Shown in pieces: positions 12,410 through 25,259 of a stretch of 64,000 nt of DNA. Numbering within the stretch: position 1 is the first letter of the stretch; each line of letters starts with the position of its first letter. Made by a program: the position numbers and the translations under genes. Under the pieces are notes generated by a model. It was given only the letters and a program-made list of their open reading frames with translations. It was not told the DNA's origin and ran no database searches. The stretch covers positions 22,046,492 to 22,110,491 of the forward strand of contig CAMGYJ010000002.1 of NCBI GenBank assembly GCA_946122785.1, in the 5' to 3' direction. Source of the DNA: Linum tenue. Taxonomy: Eukaryota > Streptophyta > Magnoliopsida > Malpighiales > Linaceae.

Positions 12410-14874
12410 ATGAAAAGTCAACTTTCTCTCCCCCTATCCCTTCCCTCTCACCCTTCCCTGCAACTCTTTCCAGATCTCCGACTGAGATCGAATCTAGCTG
12501 CCGTCTGCGGAGCACTCACAGTTACCCAATCAAAGCGCAACAATAAAGGCAGAAGGATCAAGATAGATTTTGGAACGTTTAATGCAGAGCTCTACAATGG
12601 AGGGGATCACCATCGCACAGCCTCCGATACCACCAGTAAGGAGGAACGGGAGTCAGACTTAAAGAGCAGGGCAGTCATTACTCCGCCGCCCAAACCACCT
12701 GATGTGAGCTTGATTGATGGCCTGGGAGGGGAAGATAGAAAGAAAAGAGATCCAGAAGGATGTAAAGAGGGGAAGACAGAGGAAGAGAGAATTAATACGG
12801 GACAGGGGAGAAAATCTCCTGGAACCAGAGGTCTACAGATCATTTATGATCCGAGAGTCACCGGAGTGGAGATACGGGGAAACGAGCCGGCAATCATAGG
12901 GAGCGGCAACACATGCAAACTGGAAGGAAGAGCAACTAAAGAAAGGGAAGGAGGGAGTAAATGCGCTGACTCCTTCTGCAGACAGATAACCCCACGGAAA
13001 AGAAAAGGAAGGCCATTGGGAAGCAGGAACGAACATTTAAGAGCAGGCAGAAACCACCTCAAATGGCCTCTAAATGGAAGACCGACAAAAGGGAAGATCA
13101 GAAGTATGCAGCTGACTACCCCATTAATGCCGGGGACATTTATTCCTCAAGAGAGAATCAAAGAGCACCTGGATCAGCACAACCTCGCCTATTTAAGAGG
13201 AGGATCGGTCGAGCTGGTTTATCACACTCTTCCACAACACACAACAATCGATCGAAATCCTATTCACTCCCAGAAAAAACCCAAACCAATATACATCCTC
13301 AGCCGAAAAATCCACACCAAACCCACCACCATGGAAATGCAAGCAAGGAGCCTACGGGGTGAAAGAAGCCATCTGGTGCTCAACGTCCGACCAACAGTGG
13401 TGGGAGCGAGGGGCAGTGGAATGGCAATGCTACTAGTAAGATGGGTAACAGACTCAAGCATCAATCTCCAAAAGGCAAAGAATGCAGCGATGCAGAAATG
13501 GAGGGCATATGGCGAGGTCCATGCAACAAAAGAAGCTGAAAATCTGTTCGTCTACTCCTTCCAGTCGACGCAACAACGTGATGCAGTCTGGGATGCCAGG
13601 CCTTGGAACTTAAGCAACACACTGATAGCCCTCAAGAAGTGGGATGGTGAACAGAAAGCCGAGATTGAAGACATACCCACAGTCACCCTGTGGGTACAAA
13701 TGCACGATCTCCCCCAATCTTTGAAAGATGAAGAAGCAATCCAGGCGGTGGCTTCATTCATATTCCCTCACTACCATGCCATAGACCAATCAAACTTCGA
13801 GTTCAGAGGTTGGCTGAAGTTCATCCGAGCCAAAGTGGAAGTTAGTCTTGAGGAGCCAATCCCCATAGGGTTTGAATACCCAAGCGGGGAGAGATCAACT
13901 TGGGTCAGCTTTAAATATGAACGGATCATGGATCTGTGTTATTTTTGCGGGAAGCTCGGCCATCTGATCCATAATTGCAGGGAGCGCGAAGAAAACAGAA
14001 GGAAGGGACTCAGCACTGAGCCGTCGGAAGTTTACACGGATGCACTCAAAGCGGGTCATGATTCTCCGGCGAACACCCCGCCGGCATCTTTTAGGGAAAA
14101 GCTGGCGAATATGCGCCGCCTGACAAACAACGGCTCTGGACAGCTGCAGACCAGAGGAGCCAGAAGGGAATCGTCCATACTCACACTGATGGGCCACCCG
14201 GTTCCTGGATCGGTGACAGGGACATTGTCAAACCCCCTGGGTTCGCAGCCTTACCCATGCCGGCGCAGAACTCTGACTGGATTTACAGGGGTGATACTGG
14301 ATCGTCATCGGGCCAACCAAATCGACTGGAAAGAGAAATGGACGCGGCGGCCAGGGCAATGCAGAGGGGGCTGGATCTCAGAGAGGGTGAGAAGAGCAGG
14401 GAAGTGAATGCAGGGCTCCTTGAGATGGGCCTCGGCCTGTCTCTAGGAAGCCCAACCTATTCATGGGCGGCCCCAACCCCAGCCCCAGCCACTATCAACG
14501 AACAGGCCCAGACCACGGTCAATATGCAAGCATCAGCCGTCCCAGTTTCGGCCCAGATCAGTAACCCGCTAGTGGAAGCAGGCTTGGCCCATAACACAGA
14601 GGAGGAAAGGCAGAGGCCCAAGAAGAAGAGGAAACCAGAGCATAGGAGCCCAAGCAATTTCTCTCTGCCCCAGCAGGACCTGACCACTAACCTATCTTTT
14701 GACTCTCTTTCTTTTGCTTCAGGGGATAACAGAAAGACATATCAGAGGAGAAGGAACTTGATCAGAAGGAGAAATCTGACAGAGATCACAGCAGAAGGGA
14801 ACCAGTCCGGAGAGGGAGAATCAGCCACTCCGAGGGCATCGGCGGCAGGCCTCAAGCCGCCAAACAACGAATGA
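12410..14874 (+). pseudogene. LINE ORF1, DUF4283 / CCHC nucleic-acid-binding protein, frameshifted
   Basis: ORF1 binds the LINE RNA in the retrotransposition particle. The frame open from 12410 contains a DUF4283-like region (about 13390-13900: VRPTVVG... through WVSFKYERIM) and a CCHC knuckle (CYFCGKLGHLIHNC, about 13939-13980). It closes at 14407. A second frame, open from about 14140 or earlier, carries on as a proline- and basic-rich tail to a stop at 14872-14874, so a single indel around 14030-14250 has probably split the ORF. About 300 residues ahead of DUF4283 are also open; their first ATG is only 37 bases from the element start, so a later start (for example 13331) is possible. Confidence 0.8.
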
Positions 14875-17800
14875 GAATCTTGAGCTGGAATTGTAGGGGA
14901 TTTGGCCAATCCCTTACAAGGAGCTACTGCGGCAGTCTTTGTCGCCGATATGGCCCCTCAATTCTCTTTCTTATGGAGACCAGAAAAGATGAAGAATTCA
15001 TGGAAGGGAAGAGAAGAGCTTTGAGGTTTGATCATGGTGTTTATGTCAATCCAGCAAATGAAGGAAGTGGGTTAGCAGTCTGGTGGAATGATGATGTTGA
15101 AGTTGAAGTTATTGATAAGTGTAAGTCCTTTATGGACATTAGGATTAGCCAGAATGAAATCAGTTTTTTTTGTACCTTGGTCCATGCTCCTGCCACGGCG
15201 GTAGAGAGAAGGATCTTTTGGGATAGACTCACGGCATTGAGGGAGACTCAAGACGAGTCCTGGCTCATTGTCGGTGACTTGAATGTGGCGTTATCGCCTT
15301 GTGAAAAACAGGGGCGATGCCCCCTGCGTAATGAGAGTGTTCTACCCTTCAAGTATTTCATGGATAGCAATGGATTGATTGATCTCGGGTACTCAGGGGA
15401 GGTTTTTACATGGTCCAATAATCAGCAGGGGAATGATCTAATCAGGGAAAGGCTCGACAGAGCCCTGTGCAATGCCAGCTGGCTGAGATGTTTTGATAGA
15501 GCCAGAGTCTTCCATGAAGACTTCGTGGAATCAGACCACTGCCCAATCAGGGTGGATCTTCACCATCACCAACCCTCATCATGTACACCATTCCGATTTG
15601 ACAAAAGATGGAAGGAGAATAGTGAATGCAAACAAATCATTATTGATAAGTGGGGATCCGAGGGCAAAGTTCATGGTATCTTGAAGGAGGTTCAAAGAAG
15701 CGTTTCTGAATGGGCAAAGCTTGACAGGTTACAGAAACAGAAGAAGGAGAAAGAGATCAGAATGAGGTTACAGGAACTGCAAGGGCCTATCAGGACGCAG
15801 GAAATGGTACATGAGGAAAGGGGACTTCTTCAGGAACTTGAGAAGTGGTGGACATCAGAGGAATCTTTCTGGGCACAGAGGTCTAGGAATGGGTGGCTGC
15901 GGGAGGGAGACCAGAACACAGGGTACTTCCATGCCACTACCATCCGAAGACAACACAAGAACAGAATCATCAAATTAAGAGACGCCACTGGTAATTGGAT
16001 TGATAATCCTGCTGCATTGGATGAGCACGCTAACGGCTTCTACAAGGAACTGTTTCACAGTCGAGAAGGAGGCCTCGATAGCTCCCTGCTGGCAGGCTTC
16101 CCTGCCCTGGTCACAGAGGAGGCTAACAATCTATTGTCGGCCGACGTCACAAGAGAGGAGATCCGAAAGGCGGTCTTCCAACTCGGAGCTAATAAGGCCC
16201 CGGGCCCCGACGGATTCCCTGGCCACTTCTTTCGGACTTATTGGCCTTACCTTGGGGATACCCTTTGCAAGGAGGTCATTGATTTTTTCAAGACAGGAGT
16301 TATGGCTGAGGGATGGAACGACACTTATATCACTCTGATCCCCAAGGTGGATCAACCAGAGATGATTAGCCAATTCAGACCTATCAGCTGCTGTAATTTT
16401 CGGTACAAAGTGATCACAAAGATCATGACTTTTAGACTCCAACCTTGGCTTCCATCCCTTGTAAATTAGTTACAATCTGCCTTCACAGGGGGAAGGAAAA
16501 TCCAAGACAACATCATTATTGTACACGAAGTACTCAATCAGTTTAAAAAGAACAAGACGAAGAATACCAAAGACATGATGATGAAGCTCGACATGAGAAA
16601 GGCATACGACCTGGTGGAATGGGATTCTCTCATCAATCTCCTCAAGGCCTACGGTTTCAGCGACACCTGGTGTGGATGGGTCAGGGCCTGTATCTCAACA
16701 GTTAAGTTCAGGCTCCTCTTCAATGGAGCCCCATCTCCCGAGTTCATACCTTCTCGAGGCATCCGGCAAGGGGACCCCCTCTCCCCCCTGCTTTTTATCC
16801 TGATGTCAAATGCACTTTCTTTCCTCATTGAAAAAGCGACTCAGGGCCAGATCATCAAGGGTATTAAGCTGAACAGAGAATGCCCTATCCTCACCCACTG
16901 TCTATTCGCGGATGATACTGTTGTTTTTGGTAAAGCGTCAACAAGTGAGGCAGAACACATTCTGAGACTCCTCAATGATTATGGTTCTCTGACAGGTCAG
17001 GAGGTGAACAGGGATAAATCTTCCTTGTTTTTCAGTGCTAATGTCCCTCAGGCCGAACAAGCCCTTATCCTTCTTGCCACGGGCTTCACAGCGGATCAAG
17101 GCCACTCAAAGTACCTTGGAGTTCCCACAGAATGGGGTCGCTCCAAGAAGGAAACTTTCCATTTCCTTCTTAAAAGAATGGAAGCCAGAGGGGAATCGTG
17201 GAAGAGCCTCCTCCTATCCCCGGGCGGCAAAGAAGTGCTTATCAAGGCAGTTTTTCAGGCAGTACCATCATTCATAATGTGCCTTTTCCTGTTACCACGA
17301 TCAATGACCAAGAGGATGGACTCCATGCTCCGAAATTTCTTCTGGAGTGGTAAGGTGTCGAAGAAAACCATTCACTGGCGTGCCAGCCATGTCCTCTATG
17401 CTCCTAAGGAGGAAGGAGGACTCAGCTTCAGACCTTTTAATACTGTTAACCTGGCCCTACTTGCAAAACAGGCTTGGAGAGTTCTCACTAACCCAGAAGC
17501 CCTGTGGGTGAGAGTGTTGAAAAGCATCTACTTCCCCAAGAATGATTTCTTATCCGCCAAGAAAGGAGGTAAGGCATCCTGGATTTGGGCTAGCCTGTGG
17601 GAGGCCAAGAAATGGATGAAACAAGGCATCATTAGGGTGATTGGCAATGGCAAAACGACAAAAATGTTCCAAGATCCGTGGAGGTTTGATAGACCAGGTC
17701 CATTACTTGATTTTGATTGGCCTGATGATTCCACAGTGGACAGATGGATTGATATTATTAACCGAGCTTGGAGATTCGACCTTCTGGCAGATTACCTCAG

Positions 17801-18926
17801 CCCCTTGGACCTCAAACAGGTGGCAGCCACATCCATTGGACCAGAATCTCTTCTGGATATTTGGGTTTGGAGGTTCACAGATAGTGGCGAATTCACTGTT
17901 AAGTCAGCTTTCCACGCCTTCCACAACACCATCAGAAGGGATCAGGGGTACCAGTCAACAGATTCATCCAACAAAGAAAGATGGAAATGGTTGTGGAGCC
18001 TCTCCCTGCCTCCAAAACTGAAATTTTTCGTGTGGAGGTGTACTAGAAGGGCCCTGGCAACAAAGGAAAATCTCTTCTCACGACACTGTTCAGTGACAGA
18101 AGCATGCCATGTGTGTGCAGACTCGACAGAGACTCTCCATCACACTCTCTTCTTCTGCCCTCATGCGGCTGCTGGATGGAGGCTGAACTGGCCTTCACTC
18201 GTCATTCCACCCCATTCCACCTCTATCCTGGACTGGCTGTTTTCCCTCAAGGACAGGTATCCCCTTTCTTTCATCCATAAGGTCATCTTCATGCTGTGGC
18301 AGACGTGGAAGACAAGAAATGAGTCCACCTTCAGGGGCAAGGTCCCATGGCCTCCGTCTACCTTTTCTAGAGCTGCACTGGAGGCTCAGCAATGGGAAGC
18401 AAGACCCGCTAGTCCACTATCCTCTCCCCCTCTCACTCAGTTAACCCCACCCCCGGAGCAATCTTCTCCACCGCCAAGTATTCATAACCTTGAAATACAC
18501 TGTGATGGTTCCTTCTACGAAGCATCTCAGGAGGCGGCGTATGGCGTCGTAGTCACGAATGCCCATGGACAAGTCTGTGACGGGATAGCTGAGCCCCTGC
18601 ATTGTTTTTCTCCTGTCGAAGCGGAAGCAAGAGCACTTTTGGAAGGAACGCTTATGGCAGCTAGACTCAACACCCCGTGCATGGTCCGATCGGATTGCCT
18701 TACCCTCATCAAGGCGGTGCAGGACAACCGAGTTAGCTGTCCATGGCGTGCAAAAGCATGGATCGGAAGCATCAAACAGACACTGGATGACCACCCATGG
18801 ATCAACTTATCCCACATCAAAAGAGCAGACAATGTAAAAGCCAATTGGGTGGCAAAATCTAGAGAAAAAAATGTACTGCCCAGTCAATGGGTACAGGTGC
18901 TTGATGTTATTTCCCATATCTTGTAA
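14871..18926 (+). pseudogene. LINE ORF2: endonuclease-RT-RNase H, one nonsense codon
   Basis: The enzyme nicks target DNA and copies the LINE RNA there. The APE-like endonuclease comes first (MRILSWNCRGFG, LFLMETRKD, GDLNVAL, ESDHCPIRV). The reverse transcriptase follows, with KLDMRKAYDLVEW, GIRQGDPLSPLLF and the catalytic FADD box. Then come a zf-RVT motif (CHVCADSTETLHH...C) and a C-terminal RNase H (HCDGSF, EAEARALLEG, RSDCLTL). An in-frame TAG at 16467-16469 is the only stop; the flanks 14871-16466 and 16470-18926 are in the same frame and collinear. The last usual RNase H aspartate appears to be Asn (VKANWVAK). The ATG overlaps the ORF1 stop as ATGA. Confidence 0.92.
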
Positions 18927-19018
18927 CCCTCGGGCGTCAGCCTTGAGCAATGAAAAGCACTGCCTTTTGTCAAAAAAAAAAAAAAAAATGGACATGGCTA
19001 TGACTCTATGTATAACAT

Positions 19019-22000
19019 TAGGGGTGTTCAAACGGTGTGGTTACCATGGTAACCGTTTTAACCAGTACTATTTGGATAATTTGATTTGGTTAATTTGAAT
19101 AATTGGTTTGGTTTGGTTAAAGTTTTTAGCTTGTTTTGTTTAGGTGGTTTGGTTTGGTTTCAGGCACTCCTAACCAGTCAAACCAAATTAACCAGATAAA
19201 TAATTAGCCATATATCTAACTAGTTTTGTGCCTGCCCGATGGGCGGCGAGTTCATTTGTTTGTACATTTCCTTCTATTATTTGTCATTTTTTCCAATGGT
19301 ATCAGATTCCTACTTTTCATATTTATTTATGATTGTACTCTAGGTTTTAATGATGATCAACAATAAAGTAAAAAAACGCTGTAACTTCATCACTCCTTGG
19401 AAAAGATTATTCATGACCATCAGATATTTAATTGACCAACAATTGTCAACTTCATAAGTTGTACATGGTTTAAGCTCCTGTACGCCACCTTACCATACTC
19501 CTATAGAGTTGGTATTTAGACCATGAATTAACGGAGTTTGGCACATAATGTTATACCATATTCTCTAATAGGTGAAACACAGTCTTTAATTCTCTAATCC
19601 AAATTGTACGATTCATTTAATGAAAAATAGTAACCACCGATTCTTATTTGTCAAAATATATTAACATACAACTAATAGGTATGAATGAAGGTGAATATTA
19701 CACCTCGAGTTTATGCTAGCCTTTTCCACCATTATATCAATGTACAACCAAACTATTCTGCTATGCTTCTTACCTTCAACATTGTACGAATTATATCAAA
19801 GCAAATGTTAGTTATGGAGGCACATTGTCTTCACTTCACATTATCCTCCAAGATTTAATATGTGACTAATTGTAACTGGAATTGTGTGATAACTTAATAC
19901 AAACATAAAGGTGCTATGTTGTGCAGTCAATATATTAACTGAATTTACAGGACATCGTCATGATATGATCCTGCGTTGGTTTTACAGGACACCGGTCCGG
20001 TACGTCCCACCCTAGTATACATGACATCGGTTAGGGTATGATCCGCAATGGATTTATAGGACACCAGTCTATGTACGATCTATGGTGGTATGCATGTCAT
20101 CTACTATACTACCCGAGGAGTGTATGACTTGGCAAATTAAGATGTAAAATGCAATGAACCTAACCATGCATGTGATTGAATCATTGTATACATATTACTT
20201 ATGATGTGGTTAAGTGATGAGTTTCTATGATGTGATATATGAAATGTGAATGTCGATGATGATGGTTTTCTATGGTGTTTTATACAATGATTTAAGATTG
20301 GATGATATGATGTTTTGCTATGTTGGGACAGGGGTTACATGGTAATGCCAGTATGATGTGATATTTGATGCATACATGTTAAACAGTGAGTGATGTATGA
20401 ATTCTTTGAGTTTGAGATGATGAATGTGATATGGCATGTGGTGATGAATGGATGTCTACTTGACTGAATAAGATATATCATATCGGATGTATCTTGACAT
20501 TTAAGTTAAGCAAGTAAGGCCTGAAGAAGTGGGTGACGCGAAACTGAATACTCCATGTTTTGCCATGGTCAATAAGAAGGACAATAAGTCATTTTGAACT
20601 ATACTCTTAAAGGTAACGGAAAAGATATAAATCATTATCTTATGAGTAAGGTTATCCGGCGAGTATCATCGGTTACTAAAAATAGTAATAATAATATATG
20701 TATTAGGGTGTCACATTAAGTAAGGATTAAAATAGTTATTTACATATCAACCATCATATATCCAGTAGTTTAAGATTCGTTTATAAATCTTGCTTGACTT
20801 AGGTGTTATTCATCTGAATATGACTCAAAGTTGCACATCTACACTCATGTAGGAAAAAGAAAGGAACTTTTGTCAAACAATAAAAAGAGAAAAGAAAGGA
20901 ATTATAATTACATTAGGAAAAAGTAAAGACAATGTGTTTTATAATTGTGTTGGAAGAATATTTAATGACGTACAAAAAATGAAAAGAGAAAGAAGTTGGA
21001 ATAACATAAAAGAAAAGATAATGATATTTTAATATGCAAGAAATGCCAAATTCAATCCTAAAAATGACAAATGCATTATGTATATGTACATGACTTTTTT
21101 TTATAACTTCTTTCACCAATTGGTCACAAACATATTTAAACCATATGACCATAATTCGGTTTTGAAAAATATACAAAAAACTTTGGTGACCATTGGTGTC
21201 TAGTGATATTCTTAAACACATGAAATTTTGTGTATATATCACTATATCATATGAATGAACTATGTTGATATATTTCAGATATTTATAGTAAGTATTTTCT
21301 AACAAATTGCAACATAACTATATTGGTTCACATATTTATAGTAGTTCGTACAAACAAAATGTTAAATTCTTCGTGTTCTAGAAGATGGAAGAAGATTATA
21401 CTTTACTTTTCATATTTCAATTTTAAAAGGAAATCACATGTCAAATTATGTAAAAGTTTATAGTTGGTATAAATTTATGTTTTTCGGATTTTTTTAATTA
21501 TTTTTAAGAAATTATAAACAATTATGAAACATATTATAAACTAAAAATAATTTATTTGTAGATGTTAATGATTTTCTTATCAATGCTAAAAAATAGATTA
21601 CACAATTGTAACCGTGATAGCTATTCTATTGGTTAAAAAATAGTTGTGATTAATTGCATGAAAGATATTTTATTCTATTGGTTAAAAAATTGAAATGATT
21701 ATAGTTTGAGCTTCTAAGTTGCATGATTAAATCATAGTTATGATGATTGATATACATGTTTTGTTGTGGTTAATAGCATCAAATATAATTTATCCTAGTG
21801 GTTGAACATTTGAAATGATGATAGTTTGACCTCATAGGTCATAGGTTCAAATCTTTGTGATGATGATTAATATGCATGTTTATTTAGTTTTATTTTAATG
21901 TAACTAATAACCTAACATGTTAAAACTGACAAAATGACATGGAAAATTGTGGAGCTTTCGTTGTCCTACGTGGCAAAAACTTGCTCCACAACGGCCATAA

Positions 22001-22680
22001 TATAAGTTAAGATGTATACACATACTTAATACTTTGAATAAGCACTCAAGAGTTAAACGTTCATCCTTTTAGACTCATAAAATATAAAGCTTGATATTGT
22101 TCCTATAATGTATATTTGTATATGTAGAGTGTAGACACAACATATGAACGGCTAATTTAGATAAATCTCATACATTATGTTGGATGAAAACTTGAAAGCA
22201 ATGTCCTTTTCAGCCTATCAAAATTGCTAAAAGACTAAGTCAATTCAAACAAACACAACAATTCATTAACTCATACCATTGTGATAAATTTTGTTAGGTG
22301 AATACTTCTATACTAACCGTAAGATAATTGTCTTAGTTGCATGTATTTATGTTAAGGGTCAAGTGGTCAACTATAAGTATGTGTTGATTGTTATGTTTTA
22401 TTCATTATATTGTTTTATGAGAATGTTTTATTCATTATATAGATTGTGAATTGATAATTTAACCAAAAATTTTCTCACTTAATGATAATATGATTTTAAA
22501 TTGATTAATCTGGTTAATCGGTTTGGTTAACCAATTAACCAAACCGATTAAACTTTAGTTTGGTTAATTTAGTTGTTGTATTAGTTTGGACGGTTTGGTT
22601 ATGATATTGTATTTCCTGGTTAATGAAATTTAGCCTTATTTGATTTGGTAATAAATATGGTAACCATTTCAACGCCCCTA
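19019..22680. mobile_element. Large non-coding hAT-like element, 3.66 kb
   Basis: The left end reads TAGGGGTGTTCAAACGG and the right end AACGCCCCTA, imperfect inverted termini. Both are followed inward by many GGTTTGGTTAA/TTAACCAAACC words (about 19070-19200 and 22495-22620). A 7-bp direct repeat ATAACAT flanks it (19012-19018, 22681-22687). The interior is AT-rich with no transposase ORF. It holds a degenerate tandem pair around 19960-20110 (CAGGACACCGGTC / TAGGACACCAGTC) and another around 21590-21880 (CTATTGGTTAAAAAAT repeated). hAT assignment is by end sequence and approximate TSD length. Confidence 0.65.
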
Positions 22681-22687
22681 ATAACAT

Positions 22688-22918
22688 GACAACAAAACTT
22701 TCGCTCGTGAACGATTAAAAATTAGCTAGCATGATACATGTAATGTCCTTTCTTGTCACGAGATGACACGAGTATGATGTAATGTCTAATTAAGTTGACT
22801 TGTAAAATCTAACTTGACCAATAAATTTCAGTGGAAGATGATGAACAGATGAATATGGAATATCATTCGCACATTGTTGTACGTCCTCTGTTCGACTTGC
22901 TCACGCTTTCTCGCTTAC
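22688..22918. repeat. Spacer unit, copy A (left part)
   Basis: This segment, with 23377-23558, is homologous to 24361-24472 joined to 26825-27060. Shared wording includes TTTCTTGTCAC.AGATGACAC, CTGGAAGATG.TG/AGTGGAAGATGATG and GCTTACTACATGCA. It is an old duplication of about 0.6 kb, and each copy provides an empty site for insertions in the other. Confidence 0.7.
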
Positions 22919-22926
22919 TACATGCA

Positions 22927-23368
22927 GAGGAATGGCAATGGGGCAGGTCTCAGACAGATGTCTCGATACCCATACCTGCCCTGTGGGCCGTGACAGGTCG
23001 GATAATTTATCATGAGGCGCGAGCGGGACAAGTCGACCCAATGAATATGTAACTTATGTGAAAAATATCAAAAATATTCATTACTTTCATTAAAAGACTA
23101 AGAAAGAAACCATAATATGATAAAATGTAGTTAAATTATTGGAGAAATTAAGGTTTTCACTTAATACAACTTATTATAGCTAAAATATGAGGTAATAAGA
23201 GAAAAATCCTAAGTAATTTGATTAAGATTAGATGTAATTTAGGCAAGAACGGGTCGAGAATGGGGCGGGTCAGAGCAGGTCAGGTCGATGAGAAGTACCT
23301 ATGCCCGCCCCGCCCCAAAACATGACAAACAAGTTGGGTAAAAAGGGCCAAGTCGAAATTGTCATCCC
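22927..23368. mobile_element. hAT-like MITE, 442 bp
   Basis: Rough inverted ends GAGGAATGGCAATGGGG and (complement) GGGATGACAATTTCGAC surround GC-rich 'GGGGCGGGTC' subterminal blocks. The unoccupied paralogous site at about 26860-26880 (CTTACTACATGCACATCC) shows where it entered. The duplicated target is TACATGCA (22919-22926) and its two-transition variant TACGTGTA (23369-23376), 8 bp as for hAT. Small ORFs inside (22831-23052) are not genes. Confidence 0.72.
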
Positions 23369-23566
23369 TACGTGTACATCCCGTTACAAGATTCATGATC
23401 TATCTTTTATCTCTCAAATCCATTTCCAGACTCACCTGAATTGACAACCGAAAATCTCAAAGTTTAAAGGTTATCCGTGATAAGAAAAAATTTCATATCC
23501 AAGCTCCAAACCAAACCATCCTAAACCTTGTAAGTTTTCTGAACTAGCCGAATTGTTGATCACCAT

Positions 23567-24360
23567 TAGGGATGGTAATGGGTAGGGTCGGGTGCGGGTA
23601 CACCCTGTACCATACCCTAACCCGCCGGGTATGACCGGCGGAAATATCCGGTAAAATAACCACCGAGTATTGAAATGATATTAACCATACCCTACCCACT
23701 GGGTAACCACGGGTATTCAGGTAACCACATATATGAATTTATCGTCAAGTTGTAAATAATTCTATTCTAAAATAATATTACAATATGAACTTATACACGT
23801 ACATCAACCATTAGATCAACCTAATTGACATAAGCCTTGATGAATTTCACATCGATGACAATTGTTGGTTAACTTCTAACAGCTAGACACCATACTAATG
23901 AAAATTCATCTCGCACTTTTTCGACAATGTTGATAGTATGTGCTCACAATCTGTAAAGCTAACAATTATGAACATAAAACATGAGAAATAAGCTCAACAA
24001 ATTGGGATGGGAAACAATTACACGTACATATTGTCCATTAAAGCAACAATTCACAACACACAAGCAGCGAAGCCAACAAAGGTTTTGGGTATGGAAATTG
24101 GAGGAATAGAATTGGAAATATTTATATGAATTGTGCTACTAGGGTTAAACACACTACTAGCTTACAGCCATATATAATTACGGGCGGGTACAACCGGGGC
24201 GGGTATAGGTGTTACTGTGCCCGTACCATACCCTACCCGTTATTTTGAAACCGGGTATTATCCGTACCCGTCCCTTTACCCATCAAAGCGAGTAATTATC
24301 CTCGTTGACCGATTAGGGTCGAGTAGGATATCCATAATTACGGGTGGATTGACATCCCTA
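23567..24360. mobile_element. hAT-like non-autonomous element, 794 bp
   Basis: A perfect 8-bp TSD ATCACCAT flanks the element (23559-23566 and 24361-24368). Ends are TAGGGATGGTAATGGG and ...GACATCCCTA, inverted relative to each other. Subterminal GGGTA/TACCC words are plentiful. Non-coding. The uninterrupted related site lies at about 27048-27065. Confidence 0.85.
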
Positions 24361-24557
24361 ATCACCATCTTATCACAAGATGACACTACTATGATACAAT
24401 ATCTAACGTGACCAATCAATTTCACTGGAAGATGGTAGAAAATGAACACAGAATATCAGTTGCACTTTATTGGGAAAAAATCCCACTGTACACACGTTCT
24501 TAAAAAAATTCCCAAAATACATAAGTTATAAAAAATTTTCCCAAAGTACACATGTTT

Positions 24558-24895
24558 GGCATTCACCGTTTTTGACAAACGCAGTGAAGGTAATCACCGC
24601 GTTTGACAAAGACGGTGAATATTTCACTGTTTAAAACTAAAACGGTGACGTATTCACCGCCTTGATCTAAAACGGTGATGTATTCACCGCGTTTGTCAAC
24701 AACGGTGAATACATCACCGTTTTAGTTAAAAATGGTGAATACATTCACCGTGGTTGCCTAAAGCGGTGATTGTTTCCCACGTTTCCCACCCCTGGTAGGT
24801 CAAAATTAGGTCACACCTACCTAGTATTCACCGTTTGAGACAAACGCGGTGATGGTGTTCACCGTGTTTGACAAAAACGGTGAATAGTAGCAAAT
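24558..24895. repeat. CACCG palindrome array, left arm of MULE
   Basis: Multiple units of roughly 35 bp, each of the form TTCACCG + T-rich/A-rich core + CGGTGAA, so each is a small hairpin. The units run head to tail, sit just inside the terminal inverted repeat and vary by a few bases. Confidence 0.8.
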
Positions 24896-25259
24896 TTTCC
24901 TATAAATACCAACCCACCAGCAGAAGCAAAAACTTACCACTCCCCCCTTCTTCAAATTTCAGCAAATAAATCGAGCATAATACACAGAACAGACATTTTT
25001 TGGTATGTCTCTTTTCGTATTATAGTCTAATTATGTTTTTAGTAGTTATAGTATGATTAAATTTTCGTATTATGTTGTTGTTAGTTAGTTGAATTTATGT
25101 TCGTTAGTTATAGTATGATTTAATTTTCGTATTATGTTGTTGTTAGTTAGTTGAATTTATGTTCGTTAGTTATGAGATGGATAATATTAGTTGTACAATA
25201 TGATTTTGGTTAATTTTACTGTCTTTAAGCTAATAGATACTTATCCTCGATTTGTAGAT

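Larger units (their letters stand above)
12373..18987 (+). mobile_element. Full-length LINE (L1-type, with RNase H)
   Basis: A 6.6-kb non-LTR retrotransposon bounded by a perfect 15-bp TSD (ATGGACATGGCTATG at 12358-12372 and 18988-19002) with a poly(A) tail at about 18972-18988. It holds two ORFs: gag-like ORF1, and ORF2 with endonuclease, reverse transcriptase, zinc-binding and RNase H domains. The intact TSD, tail and nearly complete ORFs suggest a fairly young insertion. One nonsense codon in ORF2 and one apparent frameshift in ORF1 were seen. Confidence 0.95.

Noticed and set aside
22831..23052. 73-codon ORF at the spacer/MITE boundary
   Set aside because: It runs from spacer DNA into the MITE across an insertion junction, so it cannot be an ancestral gene.
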